From assembly GCF_016107395.1 (NCBI RefSeq), contig NZ_JAAIKO010000010.1:120959-184958 (forward strand): a DNA stretch of 64,000 bases, given 5' to 3'. Shown here piece by piece: positions 28,227-37,429 of the stretch. Source of the stretch: Streptomyces fildesensis (lineage in GTDB: Bacteria; Actinomycetota; Actinomycetes; Streptomycetales; Streptomycetaceae). The number at the start of each line of letters is the position of its first letter. Within the stretch, counting starts at the first letter, position 1. Below the pieces are notes generated by a model that saw only the letters and a program-made list of their open reading frames with translations, made no database searches and had not been told where the DNA came from. A program made the position numbers and the translations under genes.

Positions 28227-30763
28227 CCGGCAGCGCACCCCGCACGCTGGCAGAAGATCTGCGGGCCCGCGGCGACGAAGCGCTGGCCACGCTCCTCCGC
28301 GCCCGCCCGGACCTGCTCAGTCCGGTTCCGAACGACCTCACGCAGCTCGCGACACGCGCGGCCACCCGCGCCTCCGTCGTCCGCGCCCTGGAGCGTCTCG
28401 ACCGCTTCACGCTGCAGACCGCAGAAGCCCTCGCCGTCATGCCCGACGGCGGCGCCTACTCCGTGCTCCGCGCCCTGATGACGGGCGACGCCGCCGACAA
28501 GGCGACCGACGCGGCCCTCCCGCACGCCGTGGAGAGCCTGCGCGCGCAGGGGCTGGTGTGGGGCGGCGAGGACCGGCTGCGGCTGGTGCGCACCGCCCGC
28601 GACCTGCTCGCGCCGTCGGCGTCCGTACCGTCGCCCACCGGCCTGGGCCCGTCCGTCGCGGAAGCGACGTCCGGCATGTCGCCGGCCCGGCTGCAGGAGA
28701 TCCTCGCCGACGCGGGGCTGCCCGCGACCCACGACCCGATGAGCGCGGTGGCGGCCCTGGCCGATCTGTTCAGCGATCGCAAGCGGATGAAGAAGCTGCT
28801 GGCGACGGCGCCGGACGGCGCCACCGGCGCGCTCGGCAAGCTGGCGTGGGGCCCGCCGTACGGCGAGGTCGGCGACGCCATCGCGCCGGTGCGGGCCGCG
28901 ACCGCGACCACGCCCGTGCAGTGGCTGCTGGCCCGGGGCCTGCTGCTGCCCGCCGGGCAGCACAACGTCGTGCTCCCCCGCGAAGCGGCCCTGCACCTGC
29001 GGGCGGGCCGCGCGCACCGCACCGTCGAGCCGGCGCCGCCGGCCGTCACGCCCGTCGAACATTCTCCACAGGCTGTGGACGGCACCGCCGCCGGCCAGGC
29101 GTTCAACGCCGTCCGCACCGTCGAGGAACTGCTCAAGGCGTGGGAGACCGGCGGCCCGCCCGTGATGCGGGCCGGCGGTGTCAGCGTCCGCGACCTGAAG
29201 CGGGTGGCGACGACGCTGGACGTGTCCGAGACGATGGCCGCGTTCTGGCTGGAACTGACGTACGCGGCGGGCCTGCTGGCCTCGGACGGCGAGCTGGACG
29301 AGGCGTACGCGCCGACGCCCGCCTCGGACGACTGGCTCCGGCTGCCCGCGCAGGACCGCTGGACGGTGCTCGCCGTGGCCTGGCTGTCCGCCACCCGCGT
29401 CGCGGGCCTGGTCGGCAGCCGGGACTCCAAGGGCCGCGCGCTGTCCGCGCTCGGCCCCGAGCTGGACCGCTCCCTCGCGCCGGAGGTCAGGCGGCGCGTT
29501 CTGGAACTGCTCGCCGCGCTCCCCGAGGGAGCCTCCGCCGCCCCCGCGGAACTGCTCGACCGGCTGCGCTGGGACCGGCCGCTGCGCGGCGGCGCGGGGA
29601 CGGACGCGCTCCGCGCGGAACTGCTGCGCTGGACCGTCACCGAGGCCGAGCTCCTCGGCCTGACCGGCCGTGGCGCCCTGGCCGGACACGCCCGCGCCCT
29701 GGTCGAGCCGGCCCGGACGGTGCCGCGCCGCCGCACCTCCGCGAACGCGAACACGAACGTCAACGTGGACGTGAACGCGGCCACGAACGCGGCCATCACC
29801 CCCGCCGAAGCCGCGGCGGCGGCCGCTGCCGCCGCGAGCCGCCTCGCGCCGCTCCTCCCCGAGCCCCTCAACCACGTGCTGCTGCAGGCGGACCTCACCG
29901 CGGTGGCGCCCGGCCCGCTGGAGGCACCGCTCGCGGAGATGATCGGCGTGCTGGCCGACATCGAGTCCAAGGGCGGGGCGACGGTGTACCGGTTCACGCC
30001 GGAGTCCGTGCGCCGGGCGCTCGACGCGGGGCGTACGGCCGCCGACCTGCACGCGTTCCTCGCCGAGCACTCACGGACGTCCGTACCGCAGCCGCTCAGC
30101 TATCTGATCGACGACGTGGCCCGCCGGCACGGCCGACTGCGTGTCGGCGCGGCCTCCGCGTACCTGCGGTGCGACGACGACGCGCTGCTCAGCGAGCTGC
30201 TCGCGGACCGCAGGGCCTCCGGCCTCGGCCTGCGCCGCCTCGCGCCGACCGTGCTCGCCGCCCAGAGCGCGCCGGAGACGCTGCTGGAGCGGCTGCGCGC
30301 GATGGGCTTCGCGCCGGCCGCGGAATCCGCCGACGGCGATGTCGTCATCACCCGCGCCGACGCCGTCCGCACCCCGCGGCGGGCCGCGCCCACCCCCGTC
30401 ACCGACGGACCGCCGGTCCCGGACGGCACACTGCTCGGCGCCGCGGTGAAGGCGATCAGGGCCGGCGACCGGGCCTCCACGGCCGTGCACCGCGAGAGCG
30501 TCCCCGCGCCCGCGGCCCGCGGCGGGCTGCCCCGTACCGCCGCGGCGGAGACCCTCGCCACGATGCAGGCCGCCGTACTGACCGGCGACTCGCTCTGGAT
30601 CGGTTACGTGAACGCGGACGGCGCCGCCAGCCAGCGCGTCATCGGCCCGGTGCGTGTCGAGGGCGGCTTCGTCACCGCCTACGACCACACCGCCGACGAG
30701 GTCCGCACGTTCGCCCTGCACCGCATCACCGGCGTATCGGAACTGGCCGACGACCCGGCCTGA
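28223..30763 (+). CDS. Helicase-associated (XPB/Ssl2-like) domain protein
   Basis: 846 residues from a GTG (MTGSAPRTLAEDLRARGDE). No Walker motifs. The N-terminal 300 residues are helical (winged-helix-like repeats, e.g. FTLQTAEALAVMPDGGAYSVLRAL). A low-complexity stretch of Asn/Ala (NANTNVNVDVNAATNAAI, about residue 510) precedes a C-terminal helicase-associated region (VLLQADLTAVAPGPLEAPL; WIGYVNADGAASQRVIGPVRVEGG). Mycobacterial relatives lie next to the XPB helicase. Here XPB follows 0.9 kb downstream on the same strand, after an inserted VanZ gene on the other strand. A DNA-repair partner role is inferred. Confidence 0.8.
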   Translation: MTGSAPRTLAEDLRARGDEALATLLRARPDLLSPVPNDLTQLATRAATRASVVRALERLDRFTLQTAEALAVMPDGGAYSVLRALMTGDAADKATDAALPHAVESLRAQGLVWGGEDRLRLVRTARDLLAPSASVPSPTGLGPSVAEATSGMSPARLQEILADAGLPATHDPMSAVAALADLFSDRKRMKKLLATAPDGATGALGKLAWGPPYGEVGDAIAPVRAATATTPVQWLLARGLLLPAGQHNVVLPREAALHLRAGRAHRTVEPAPPAVTPVEHSPQAVDGTAAGQAFNAVRTVEELLKAWETGGPPVMRAGGVSVRDLKRVATTLDVSETMAAFWLELTYAAGLLASDGELDEAYAPTPASDDWLRLPAQDRWTVLAVAWLSATRVAGLVGSRDSKGRALSALGPELDRSLAPEVRRRVLELLAALPEGASAAPAELLDRLRWDRPLRGGAGTDALRAELLRWTVTEAELLGLTGRGALAGHARALVEPARTVPRRRTSANANTNVNVDVNAATNAAITPAEAAAAAAAAASRLAPLLPEPLNHVLLQADLTAVAPGPLEAPLAEMIGVLADIESKGGATVYRFTPESVRRALDAGRTAADLHAFLAEHSRTSVPQPLSYLIDDVARRHGRLRVGAASAYLRCDDDALLSELLADRRASGLGLRRLAPTVLAAQSAPETLLERLRAMGFAPAAESADGDVVITRADAVRTPRRAAPTPVTDGPPVPDGTLLGAAVKAIRAGDRASTAVHRESVPAPAARGGLPRTAAAETLATMQAAVLTGDSLWIGYVNADGAASQRVIGPVRVEGGFVTAYDHTADEVRTFALHRITGVSELADDPA

Positions 30764-30779
30764 CACCGAGAATGCCGCG

Positions 30780-31526
30780 TCAGGCGGCCTCGCGCTTGCG
30801 CGGGCGGCGGGCACGACCCTCGCCGTCGGACGGGTCCCGCCGCTGCCACCAGTGGTGGCGTCGCGGATGCAGGGCCCGGCCCAGCCGCCGGCCGAGCAGC
30901 AGATAACCGACCAGCGCACCCGTGGTGTTGAGGATGACGTCGTCGACGTCGAAGGCCCGGCCCTCGACGATCGCGCCCTGCGCGGCCTCGACCAGCACCA
31001 TCACCAGCGCGGTCACCAGCACCACCCGCAGCAGACCCCGGGTCTTCGGGAACAGCACCGGCAGCAGGATCCCGAACGGCACGCCGAGTACCAGGTTGCC
31101 GCCGATCTGCTTCACCGTGTCGCGGAAAGCCGGCTGGTCGATGTACTGGCGGATGGAGTCGCCCGGCCGCAGATTCGTGTGGATGAGCTTGACCGACGCC
31201 GGCGACGGCTGCAGCGTCAGCTTCGCCAGCACCACGGCGAAACCGACCATGAAGACGAAGGCCAGCACCATCACCAGCGCGCGCGTCAGCCCGGCGGCGA
31301 ACGACCGGGGCTCGCCGGGGTGGTCGCGGGGGTCGCGGGCGGGCCGGGACACCGGCTTCGTCCGCGGCTTCGGCACCCGCTTCGCGGCCGGCTTCCGTGT
31401 GTTCTTCCCCACGGGCTTCCACGACGTGGGCTTCCACCGGGCCCCCGCCGCCTTCGACCGCGGCTTGGACGTGCGTTTCGCCTTCAGACGATCGCGGGCC
31501 GGTTGGAACAGATCCGTGCGGGTCAT
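30780..31526 (-). CDS. VanZ family membrane protein with a basic N-terminus
   Basis: 248 residues, ATG start MTRTDLFQPARDRLKAKR. The first 75 residues are extremely rich in Lys, Arg, Pro and Trp, then four or five hydrophobic segments follow with VanZ-type features (NLVLGVPFGILLPVLFPKTR, ALVMVLVEAAQ, FDVDDVILNTTGALVGYLLL). The C-terminus is again basic. VanZ proteins are linked to low-level teicoplanin resistance in enterococci, but in actinobacteria the role is unknown. It is convergent with the helicase-associated gene and divergent from XPB. Confidence 0.85.
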   Translation of the reverse strand: MTRTDLFQPARDRLKAKRTSKPRSKAAGARWKPTSWKPVGKNTRKPAAKRVPKPRTKPVSRPARDPRDHPGEPRSFAAGLTRALVMVLAFVFMVGFAVVLAKLTLQPSPASVKLIHTNLRPGDSIRQYIDQPAFRDTVKQIGGNLVLGVPFGILLPVLFPKTRGLLRVVLVTALVMVLVEAAQGAIVEGRAFDVDDVILNTTGALVGYLLLGRRLGRALHPRRHHWWQRRDPSDGEGRARRPRKREAA

Positions 31527-31657
31527 GCGTTCCCCCCATTCAGGTCGAGGGGGCGTCTACCCCCTGCCCGCCGTCGTACGCAGCGGGCGCCACTGCCGAT
31601 GACCGGGATGCGCGACACTGGAGGCTTGCCTCCATCACGAACCGAAGGGTGTGGCAC

Positions 31658-33298
31658 TTGAACAACGGGCCTCTCATCGTCCAGAGCGACAAGACGCTGC
31701 TCCTCGAGGTCGACCACGAGCGCGCGGACGCGTGCCGTCGCGCCATCGCCCCGTTCGCGGAGCTGGAGCGTGCCCCCGAGCACATCCACACCTACCGGCT
31801 GACCCCGCTCGGCCTGTGGAACGCCCGCGCCGCCGGGCACGACGCGGAGCAGGTCGTGGACGCGCTCGTCGCGTTCTCCCGTTACCCCGTCCCGCACGCG
31901 CTGCTCGTCGACGTCGCCGAGACGATGGACCGTTACGGCCGCCTCACCCTCAGCAAGCACCCCGTCCACGGGCTGGTCCTGACCAGCACCGACCGGCCGG
32001 TGCTGGAGGAGATCCTCCGCTCGAAGAAGGTCCAGCCGCTGGTCGGCGCCCGGCTCGACCCGGACACCGTCGTCGTGCACCCGTCGGAGCGCGGCCAGAT
32101 CAAGCAGACGCTGCTGAAGCTGGGCTGGCCCGCCGAGGACCTCGCGGGCTACGTCGACGGCGAGGCGCACCCGATCGAGCTCAAGGAGGACGGCTGGGCG
32201 CTGCGCCCGTACCAGCAGCAGGCCGTCGAGGGCTTCTGGCACGGCGGCTCCGGTGTCGTGGTGCTGCCCTGTGGGGCGGGCAAGACGCTGGTGGGGGCCG
32301 GCGCCATGGCGACGGCCAAGGCGACGACGCTGATCCTCGTCACCAACACCGTCTCGGCGAGGCAGTGGAAGCACGAGCTGATCAAGCGGACCTCGCTCAC
32401 CGAGGAGGAGATCGGCGAGTACAGCGGCACCCGCAAGGAGATCCGCCCGGTCACCATCGCCACGTACCAGGTGCTGACGACCAAACGGAAGGGCGTCTAC
32501 GCGCACCTGGAGCTCTTCGACTCGCGCGACTGGGGCCTGATCGTCTACGACGAGGTGCACCTGCTGCCCGCGCCCGTCTTCAAGTTCACCGCCGACCTGC
32601 AGGCGCGGCGCCGGCTGGGCCTGACGGCCACCCTCGTCCGCGAGGACGGCCGCGAGTCCGACGTCTTCTCCCTCATCGGCCCGAAGCGCTTCGACGCGCC
32701 CTGGAAGGAGATCGAGGCGCAGGGCTACATCGCGCCGGCCGACTGCGTGGAGGTCCGCGTCAACCTGACCGACACGGAGCGGCTCGCCTACGCGACGGCC
32801 GAGCCGGAGGAGAAGTACCGCTACTGCGCGACGACCGCGTCGAAGCGGCGGGTCACGGAGGCGCTGGTCGCGAAGCACGCGGGCGAGCAGACGCTGGTGA
32901 TCGGGCAGTACATCGACCAGCTGGACGAGCTGGGGGAGCACCTGGACGCTCCGGTGATCAAGGGCGAGACGTCGAACGCCCAGCGCGAGAAGCTTTTCGA
33001 GGCCTTTCGGCAGGGGGAGATCAGTGTGCTCGTGGTCTCCAAGGTCGCGAACTTCTCGATCGACCTGCCGGAGGCGACGGTCGCGATCCAGGTCTCCGGC
33101 ACGTTCGGCTCCCGCCAGGAGGAGGCACAGCGGCTCGGCCGCGTGCTGCGGCCGAAGGCGGACGGGCACGAGGCGCGCTTCTACTCGGTGGTGGCGCGGG
33201 ACACGATCGACCAGGACTTCGCGGCACACCGGCAGCGGTTCCTGGCGGAGCAGGGATATGCCTACCGGATCATGGACGCGGACGAGCTGCTGACGTAG
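31658..33298 (+). CDS. XPB-type DNA repair helicase
   Basis: 546 residues from a TTG (MNNGPLIVQSDKTLLLEV), chosen because GAAGGG lies eight bases upstream; a GTG three codons earlier is possible. Superfamily 2 motifs are in order: PYQQQAVEGFW, Walker A PCGAGKT (about 203), YDEVHLL (DEVH, about 297), LTATLVREDGRE, and C-terminal VVSKVANFSIDLPEA and SRQEEAQRLGRVLR. The N-terminal XPB damage-recognition-like domain is present. Bacterial XPB unwinds DNA 3' to 5' with ATP. It is followed by hairpin repeat copy C. Confidence 0.93.
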   Translation: MNNGPLIVQSDKTLLLEVDHERADACRRAIAPFAELERAPEHIHTYRLTPLGLWNARAAGHDAEQVVDALVAFSRYPVPHALLVDVAETMDRYGRLTLSKHPVHGLVLTSTDRPVLEEILRSKKVQPLVGARLDPDTVVVHPSERGQIKQTLLKLGWPAEDLAGYVDGEAHPIELKEDGWALRPYQQQAVEGFWHGGSGVVVLPCGAGKTLVGAGAMATAKATTLILVTNTVSARQWKHELIKRTSLTEEEIGEYSGTRKEIRPVTIATYQVLTTKRKGVYAHLELFDSRDWGLIVYDEVHLLPAPVFKFTADLQARRRLGLTATLVREDGRESDVFSLIGPKRFDAPWKEIEAQGYIAPADCVEVRVNLTDTERLAYATAEPEEKYRYCATTASKRRVTEALVAKHAGEQTLVIGQYIDQLDELGEHLDAPVIKGETSNAQREKLFEAFRQGEISVLVVSKVANFSIDLPEATVAIQVSGTFGSRQEEAQRLGRVLRPKADGHEARFYSVVARDTIDQDFAAHRQRFLAEQGYAYRIMDADELLT

Positions 33299-33318
33299 CG
33301 AGCCGCCGGTTCGCGGTT

Positions 33319-33433
33319 CCGGGGGCCGGGTCCTCCGGGGCGGCGGATCGAAATCGACTGTTCAGGGCCTGGCGGCCCACCAATAGCTCGGCAGCATTTC
33401 GAACCACCACGCCTGCGGCCCCGGCCCCCTCAC
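33319..33433 (-). repeat. Hairpin repeat, copy C (reverse orientation)
   Basis: The core (33348-33402) read on the minus strand begins TCGAAATGCTGCCGAG and ends CAGTCGATTTCGA, with the short GCCA loop (GGGCC-gcca-GGCCC). The stem next to it is degenerate (CTATTG against GAACAG). GC-rich arms extend to both flanking stop codons. It lies between convergent genes. Confidence 0.8.
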
Positions 33434-33434
33434 G

Positions 33435-34664
33435 TCACAGCCCGGGGGTGGCCGCGCTGGGTCGCCCATTGGCCCGCCGCAGGCATAACGCCGTGCCGGC
33501 CAGGAAGGCCAGGCCCAGGAGCGGGTACGGGGATGCCAGGGGTTGTTGCCACCAGGGGAGGTGGAGGTCGAGGTCGCCTTGGTGGGGAGTGAGCCACATA
33601 CTGCGGCAGGCGAAGGCGGCGGCGGTCGCGAGGACCGCGGCGCGGCGCCAGGGGAGGCCGCGGGTGTGGGCTGCCAGCAGGGCGAGGAGCGGGACGCACC
33701 AGACCCAGTGGTGCGACCAGCTGATCGGGGAGACCAGGAGCGCGGTGACGGCCGCGCAGAGCACGCCCCACGCTTCGAGGCCGCGGCGGGCGGCGCACGT
33801 GGCGACGGCGAGGCCCGCGGCGGCGGTGAGCGCGGCGGCGGCCACCCAGACGAGGCCGGGGTGCTCGGTGTGCAGGAGCCGGGCGAGCAGGCCCTGGAGG
33901 GACTGGTTGTCGATGATCCAGGCCTTGCCGACGCGGTCGGTCTCGTAGAGGCGCGTGGTCCAGAAGTCGACGGAGGCGCCGGGCAGCACGGCGATGCCGA
34001 GCAGGACGGTGCCGGCGAAGGCGCAGGCCGCGGTGGTGGCCTCGCGGGTGCGCCCGGTCAGGGCGAGGTAGACGGCGAAGATCGCCGGGGTGAGCTTGAT
34101 GCCTGCGGCGATCCCGACCGCGAAGCCCTTGCCGCGGGCGCCGTCGGGCCGGGACAGGTCCCACAGGACGAGGACGGCGAGCGCCAGATTGATCTGGCCG
34201 TAGACGAACGTCTGGAAGACGGGTTCCAGGCACAGGGCGCCGGCGGGCAGCGCGATCAGCGCGGCCGGGTGGCGGGAGCCGCCGGGGCGGCTCGTGCAGC
34301 GCAGCGAAAGGTGGGTCAGGGCGGCGAGCAGCCCGAGGTTGCCGAGGACGAAGCCGCCGCGCAGAGCGCCGAGTGGCAGCCAGGTGGTGGGCACGAAGAG
34401 CAGCGCCGCGAAGGGCGGGTAGGTGGCCGGGAGGTTCCACCGGGTGACGCGGAAGCCGTAGAGGTCCTGGCCGGAGGCGACGGCGGCGCCTTCGGCGCGG
34501 TAGACGAGCATGTCCGCCATCGGGACCGGATACGTCGAGAAGAAGAGCGCGTATCCGGCGAGGGCCAGCGCGAGGGCCAGCAGGGCTGCCAGGACGAGCA
34601 GCAGGCGGCGGGACAGGGCGCGTACGGAGGGTGGCGCCGGGTGCACCTCGCTGAGAGCGGTCAC
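33435..34664 (-). CDS. GT87 (DUF2029) polyprenyl-phosphate-mannose-type glycosyltransferase
   Basis: 409 residues, ATG start MTALSEVHPAPPSVRALSR. About ten hydrophobic segments. The first extracytoplasmic loop holds the acidic site PMADMLVYRAEGAAVASGQDLYG and NLPATYPPFAALLF, characteristic of GT-C membrane mannosyltransferases that use polyprenyl-phosphate sugars. They build lipoglycans or glycans outside the membrane; the acceptor is unknown. A small gene upstream on the same strand is 49 bases away and may share the transcript. Confidence 0.85.
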   Translation of the reverse strand: MTALSEVHPAPPSVRALSRRLLLVLAALLALALALAGYALFFSTYPVPMADMLVYRAEGAAVASGQDLYGFRVTRWNLPATYPPFAALLFVPTTWLPLGALRGGFVLGNLGLLAALTHLSLRCTSRPGGSRHPAALIALPAGALCLEPVFQTFVYGQINLALAVLVLWDLSRPDGARGKGFAVGIAAGIKLTPAIFAVYLALTGRTREATTAACAFAGTVLLGIAVLPGASVDFWTTRLYETDRVGKAWIIDNQSLQGLLARLLHTEHPGLVWVAAAALTAAAGLAVATCAARRGLEAWGVLCAAVTALLVSPISWSHHWVWCVPLLALLAAHTRGLPWRRAAVLATAAAFACRSMWLTPHQGDLDLHLPWWQQPLASPYPLLGLAFLAGTALCLRRANGRPSAATPGL

Positions 34665-34713
34665 CGCCGCGACGTTAGTGGACCGCCGGGTGGGGGCCGT
34701 GCTCCGTCCTGGG

Positions 34714-34884
34714 TCAGCGGTGCTTGCCCTCGCTGCCCAGGAGGACGACCTCGACGGCGGTCTGCGCGAAGACGCGGACGGCTCGCAGGGTGCTTCCCAG
34801 CAGGTGGCGGGGGTGCTCGTGGTGGGTGCCGAGGGCGGTGCTGCCGGCGGCGGAGGGGCCTGGGGTGAAGGTTTCTGTGGTCAT
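34714..34884 (-). CDS. Small 56-residue protein, unknown
   Basis: ATG start MTTETFTPGPSAAGSTALG, ending RVFAQTAVEVVLLGSEGKHR. TACCGT exactly six bases before the ATG and lack of a Shine-Dalgarno favour this start over one 22 codons upstream. The C-terminal half is amphipathic (HLLGSTLRAVRVFAQTAVEVVLLG) and could lie on a membrane. It resembles short conserved streptomycete proteins that I cannot name. It precedes the GT87 gene on the same strand. Confidence 0.55.
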   Translation of the reverse strand: MTTETFTPGPSAAGSTALGTHHEHPRHLLGSTLRAVRVFAQTAVEVVLLGSEGKHR

Positions 34885-35171
34885 GTCCCTACGGTAGGAA
34901 ATCCGCCGTTTGCAGTACATCGGGCGGAAGTCTGAAGTCTCCCGTGTCACGTACGCCTCTGGGTTGACGTCCGTCCCCTAGGGCGCCCCCGGGGTGAACC
35001 CTGAGGGCCCCCGGGGTGCCGCTCCGGTTGCGGGAAAAGCATTCGCGGTGCGGCGGGCGGGAGCGTAAGATCCACCGTCTTGCCGCCTCCCGATGGGAGC
35101 GCCGCCGGCCGGACGGAAACCGGTCGGCTTCTCTCTTCTTCCCTGCGTACGCACAAGCCGGAGGCAATGCC

Positions 35172-37313
35172 GTGCCCCTGCACGACCCCGACCACGCCCA
35201 GGACGCGAACCCGCTCCGGGCCGAACAGACCCACCTCGCCGAATCCCGTTCCGCGCTGACCGCGATGCGCGCCGACGTGGAAGCGCTGGACATCTCCGAT
35301 GTCACCGGCAACTGGGTCAACGCCAAGATCCTCGCCGCCGAGATCGACAACCGGATCAAGGCCCTCGCCGACCTCTCGCACACCCCGCTGTTCTTCGGCC
35401 GGCTGGACTACCTGCACGCCCCCGGCGTCGAAATGGGGAGGGGCAGCGCGAAGCGCTCCGATGGAAGGGTGGTGGCGGGAGACGGGCGGGCTGAGGGCGC
35501 CGAGGGCGAGCAGTTCTACATCGGCCGCCGCCATGTGCACGACGCCCACGGCGACCCGATGGTCATCGACTGGCGGGCGCCGGTCTCGCAGCCCTTCTAC
35601 CGGGCCTCGCGCGTCGAGCCGATGGACGTCCGGCTGCGCCGGCGGTTCGGCTACACCGGCGGCGAACTGACCGCGTACGAGGACGAGCACCTCACCGACC
35701 CCGCCGAGGCCAGCACCTCCAGCAAGCTGCTGCAGACCGAGATCGAACGACCGCGCGTCGGCCCGATGCGGGACATCGTCGCCACCATCCAGCCGGAGCA
35801 GGACGAGATCGTCCGCGCCGGCATCGGCGGCACCGTCTGTGTGCAGGGCGCCCCCGGCACCGGGAAGACCGCCGTGGGCCTGCACCGTGTCGCGTATCTG
35901 CTGTACGCGCACCGCGAGCGGCTCGCCCGCACCGGCACCCTCGTCATCGGGCCCAACAAGTCCTTCCTGCAGTACATCGAGCAGGTGCTGCCGGCCCTGG
36001 GCGAGCTGCAGGTCAAGCAGGCGACGGTCGACGACCTGGTCGCGCACGTCACGGTGCGCGGCACGGACCCGGCGGAGCGCGCCCGGATCAAGGGCGACGC
36101 CCGGATGGCGGAGGTGCTGCGGCGCGCGGTGCGCAGCGGCATCCGGATGCCGAAGGAGCCGATCGTCGTGGTGCGCGGTTCGCGGCGCTGGCGGGTCCCC
36201 GCGTACGAACTCGAAGAGCTGGTGCGGGAGCTGATGGAGCGTGACATCCGGTACGGCGCCGCCCACGAGGCACTGCCGCAGCGGATCGCGCACAACATCC
36301 TCGTCCGCATGGAGGAGTCCGGGGAGGCGCCGGACGACCGCGTCCAGGACGCGGTGGCCCGCAATCCTGCCGTCAAGGCCGCGGTGAAGGAGGTCTGGCC
36401 GAAGGCCGACCCGGCGAAGACGGTGCTGCGGCTGCTGTCCGACGCCGAGTTCCTCGCGGAGTGCGCCGACGGGATCCTGACGCCGGAGGAGCAGGCGACG
36501 CTGCTGTGGGAGAAGCCGCCCCGCAGCCTCGCCTCGGCGAAGTGGTCCCCGGCCGACACGGTGCTGATCGACGAGACGCTCGACCTCGTACAGCGCACCC
36601 ACTCGCTCGGCCACGTGGTGCTCGATGAAGCCCAGGACCTGTCCCCCATGCAGTACCGGGCGGTCGGACGGCGCTGCTCCACCGGTTCCGCGACGGTGCT
36701 CGGCGACATCGCGCAGGGCACCACGCCGTGGGCGACCGCAAGCTGGGAGGAAGCCCTTACGCACCTGGGCAAGCCGGGCGCCCCGGTCGAGGAGCTGACC
36801 CGCGGCTTCCGTGTGCCGCGCGGCGTGATCGCCTACGCGTCCCTGCTGCTGCCCACGATCGCCCCCGGGCTGGCCCCGGCCACCTCGGTCCGTGAGTCGC
36901 CCGGCGACCTCGTGATCCGCCGGACGGGCGCGGAGGAGCTGGACGCGGCCGTTCTCGCGGCCTGCCACGACGCCCTCGCGTACGAGGGCTCCATCGGCCT
37001 CATCGCCGCCGACGAGCGCATCGCGGCGCTCGCCGCCGCCCTGGAGTCGGCCGGCCTGCCGTACCTCGCCCCCGGCGAGGAGACCTCGGCGCAGGCCCGG
37101 CTCACCCTGGTCCCGGCGACGCTCGCGAAGGGCCTGGAGTACGACTACGTGGTGCTCGACGAGCCCGCCGCCATCGTCTCGGGCGAGCCGGACGAGCGCA
37201 CCGGGCTGCGCCGCCTCTACGTCGCCCTCACCCGGGCCGTCTCCGGCCTCGCGGTGCTCCACGCGAAGCCGCTGCCGGAGGAGCTGGCCGCTGGGGGCAC
37301 CTCCCAGCGGTAG
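35172..37313 (+). CDS. helD: HelD-like RNA polymerase recycling ATPase
   Basis: 713 residues from a GTG (MPLHDPDHAQDANPLRAEQ) with GGAGG eight bases upstream. The N-terminal coiled region (AEQTHLAESRSALTAM) is followed by FIGRRHVHD and IDWRAPVSQPFYRAS, then UvrD-like helicase motifs: Walker A GAPGTGKTAVGLHR (about 232), LVIGPNKSFLQYIEQVLP, VLDEAQDLSPMQYRA (about 485) and KGLEYDYVVLDEP. HelD releases stalled RNA polymerase and can protect it from rifampicin. Two oddities: residues about 88-107 are encoded by a genomic repeat, and the last seven codons plus the stop lie in another repeat. Confidence 0.9.
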   Translation: MPLHDPDHAQDANPLRAEQTHLAESRSALTAMRADVEALDISDVTGNWVNAKILAAEIDNRIKALADLSHTPLFFGRLDYLHAPGVEMGRGSAKRSDGRVVAGDGRAEGAEGEQFYIGRRHVHDAHGDPMVIDWRAPVSQPFYRASRVEPMDVRLRRRFGYTGGELTAYEDEHLTDPAEASTSSKLLQTEIERPRVGPMRDIVATIQPEQDEIVRAGIGGTVCVQGAPGTGKTAVGLHRVAYLLYAHRERLARTGTLVIGPNKSFLQYIEQVLPALGELQVKQATVDDLVAHVTVRGTDPAERARIKGDARMAEVLRRAVRSGIRMPKEPIVVVRGSRRWRVPAYELEELVRELMERDIRYGAAHEALPQRIAHNILVRMEESGEAPDDRVQDAVARNPAVKAAVKEVWPKADPAKTVLRLLSDAEFLAECADGILTPEEQATLLWEKPPRSLASAKWSPADTVLIDETLDLVQRTHSLGHVVLDEAQDLSPMQYRAVGRRCSTGSATVLGDIAQGTTPWATASWEEALTHLGKPGAPVEELTRGFRVPRGVIAYASLLLPTIAPGLAPATSVRESPGDLVIRRTGAEELDAAVLAACHDALAYEGSIGLIAADERIAALAAALESAGLPYLAPGEETSAQARLTLVPATLAKGLEYDYVVLDEPAAIVSGEPDERTGLRRLYVALTRAVSGLAVLHAKPLPEELAAGGTSQR
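35435..35490 (+). repeat. Genomic repeat inserted in frame inside helD
   Basis: The stretch holds the hairpin AGCGC-gaa-GCGCT and then TGGAAGGGTGGTGGCGGG, shared with 57501-57535. It adds about 19 residues (GRGSAKRSDGRVVAGDGRA) between the N-terminal and core parts of HelD and keeps the frame. Confidence 0.75.
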
Positions 37314-37320
37314 CTGGGGG
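37290..37320 (+). repeat. Palindromic repeat supplying the helD 3' end and stop codon
   Basis: GCTGGGGGCACCTCCCAGC (37290-37308) is a hairpin with one G-T wobble, followed by GGTAGCTGGGGGAC. The last helD codons (AAGGTSQR) and TAG lie inside. Related sequences occur near 20136, 27850, 28061, 40133 and 48156. Confidence 0.7.
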
Positions 37321-37429
37321 ACGAACTAGGCATCCGGCCGGCCTCCACCCTGACCAGCAGATATGAAGAAGTTGTCAGGTCGCGGTCGCGATCGTGTTCG
37401 GGCCGCTCGATGCGCTTACGCTCGCCCTC

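Noticed and set aside
34950..35171. A rifampicin-associated element (RAE) in front of helD
   Set aside because: I looked for the paired TTGCGGCAAG-like core and did not find it; only TAAGAT at 35065 looks like a possible -10.
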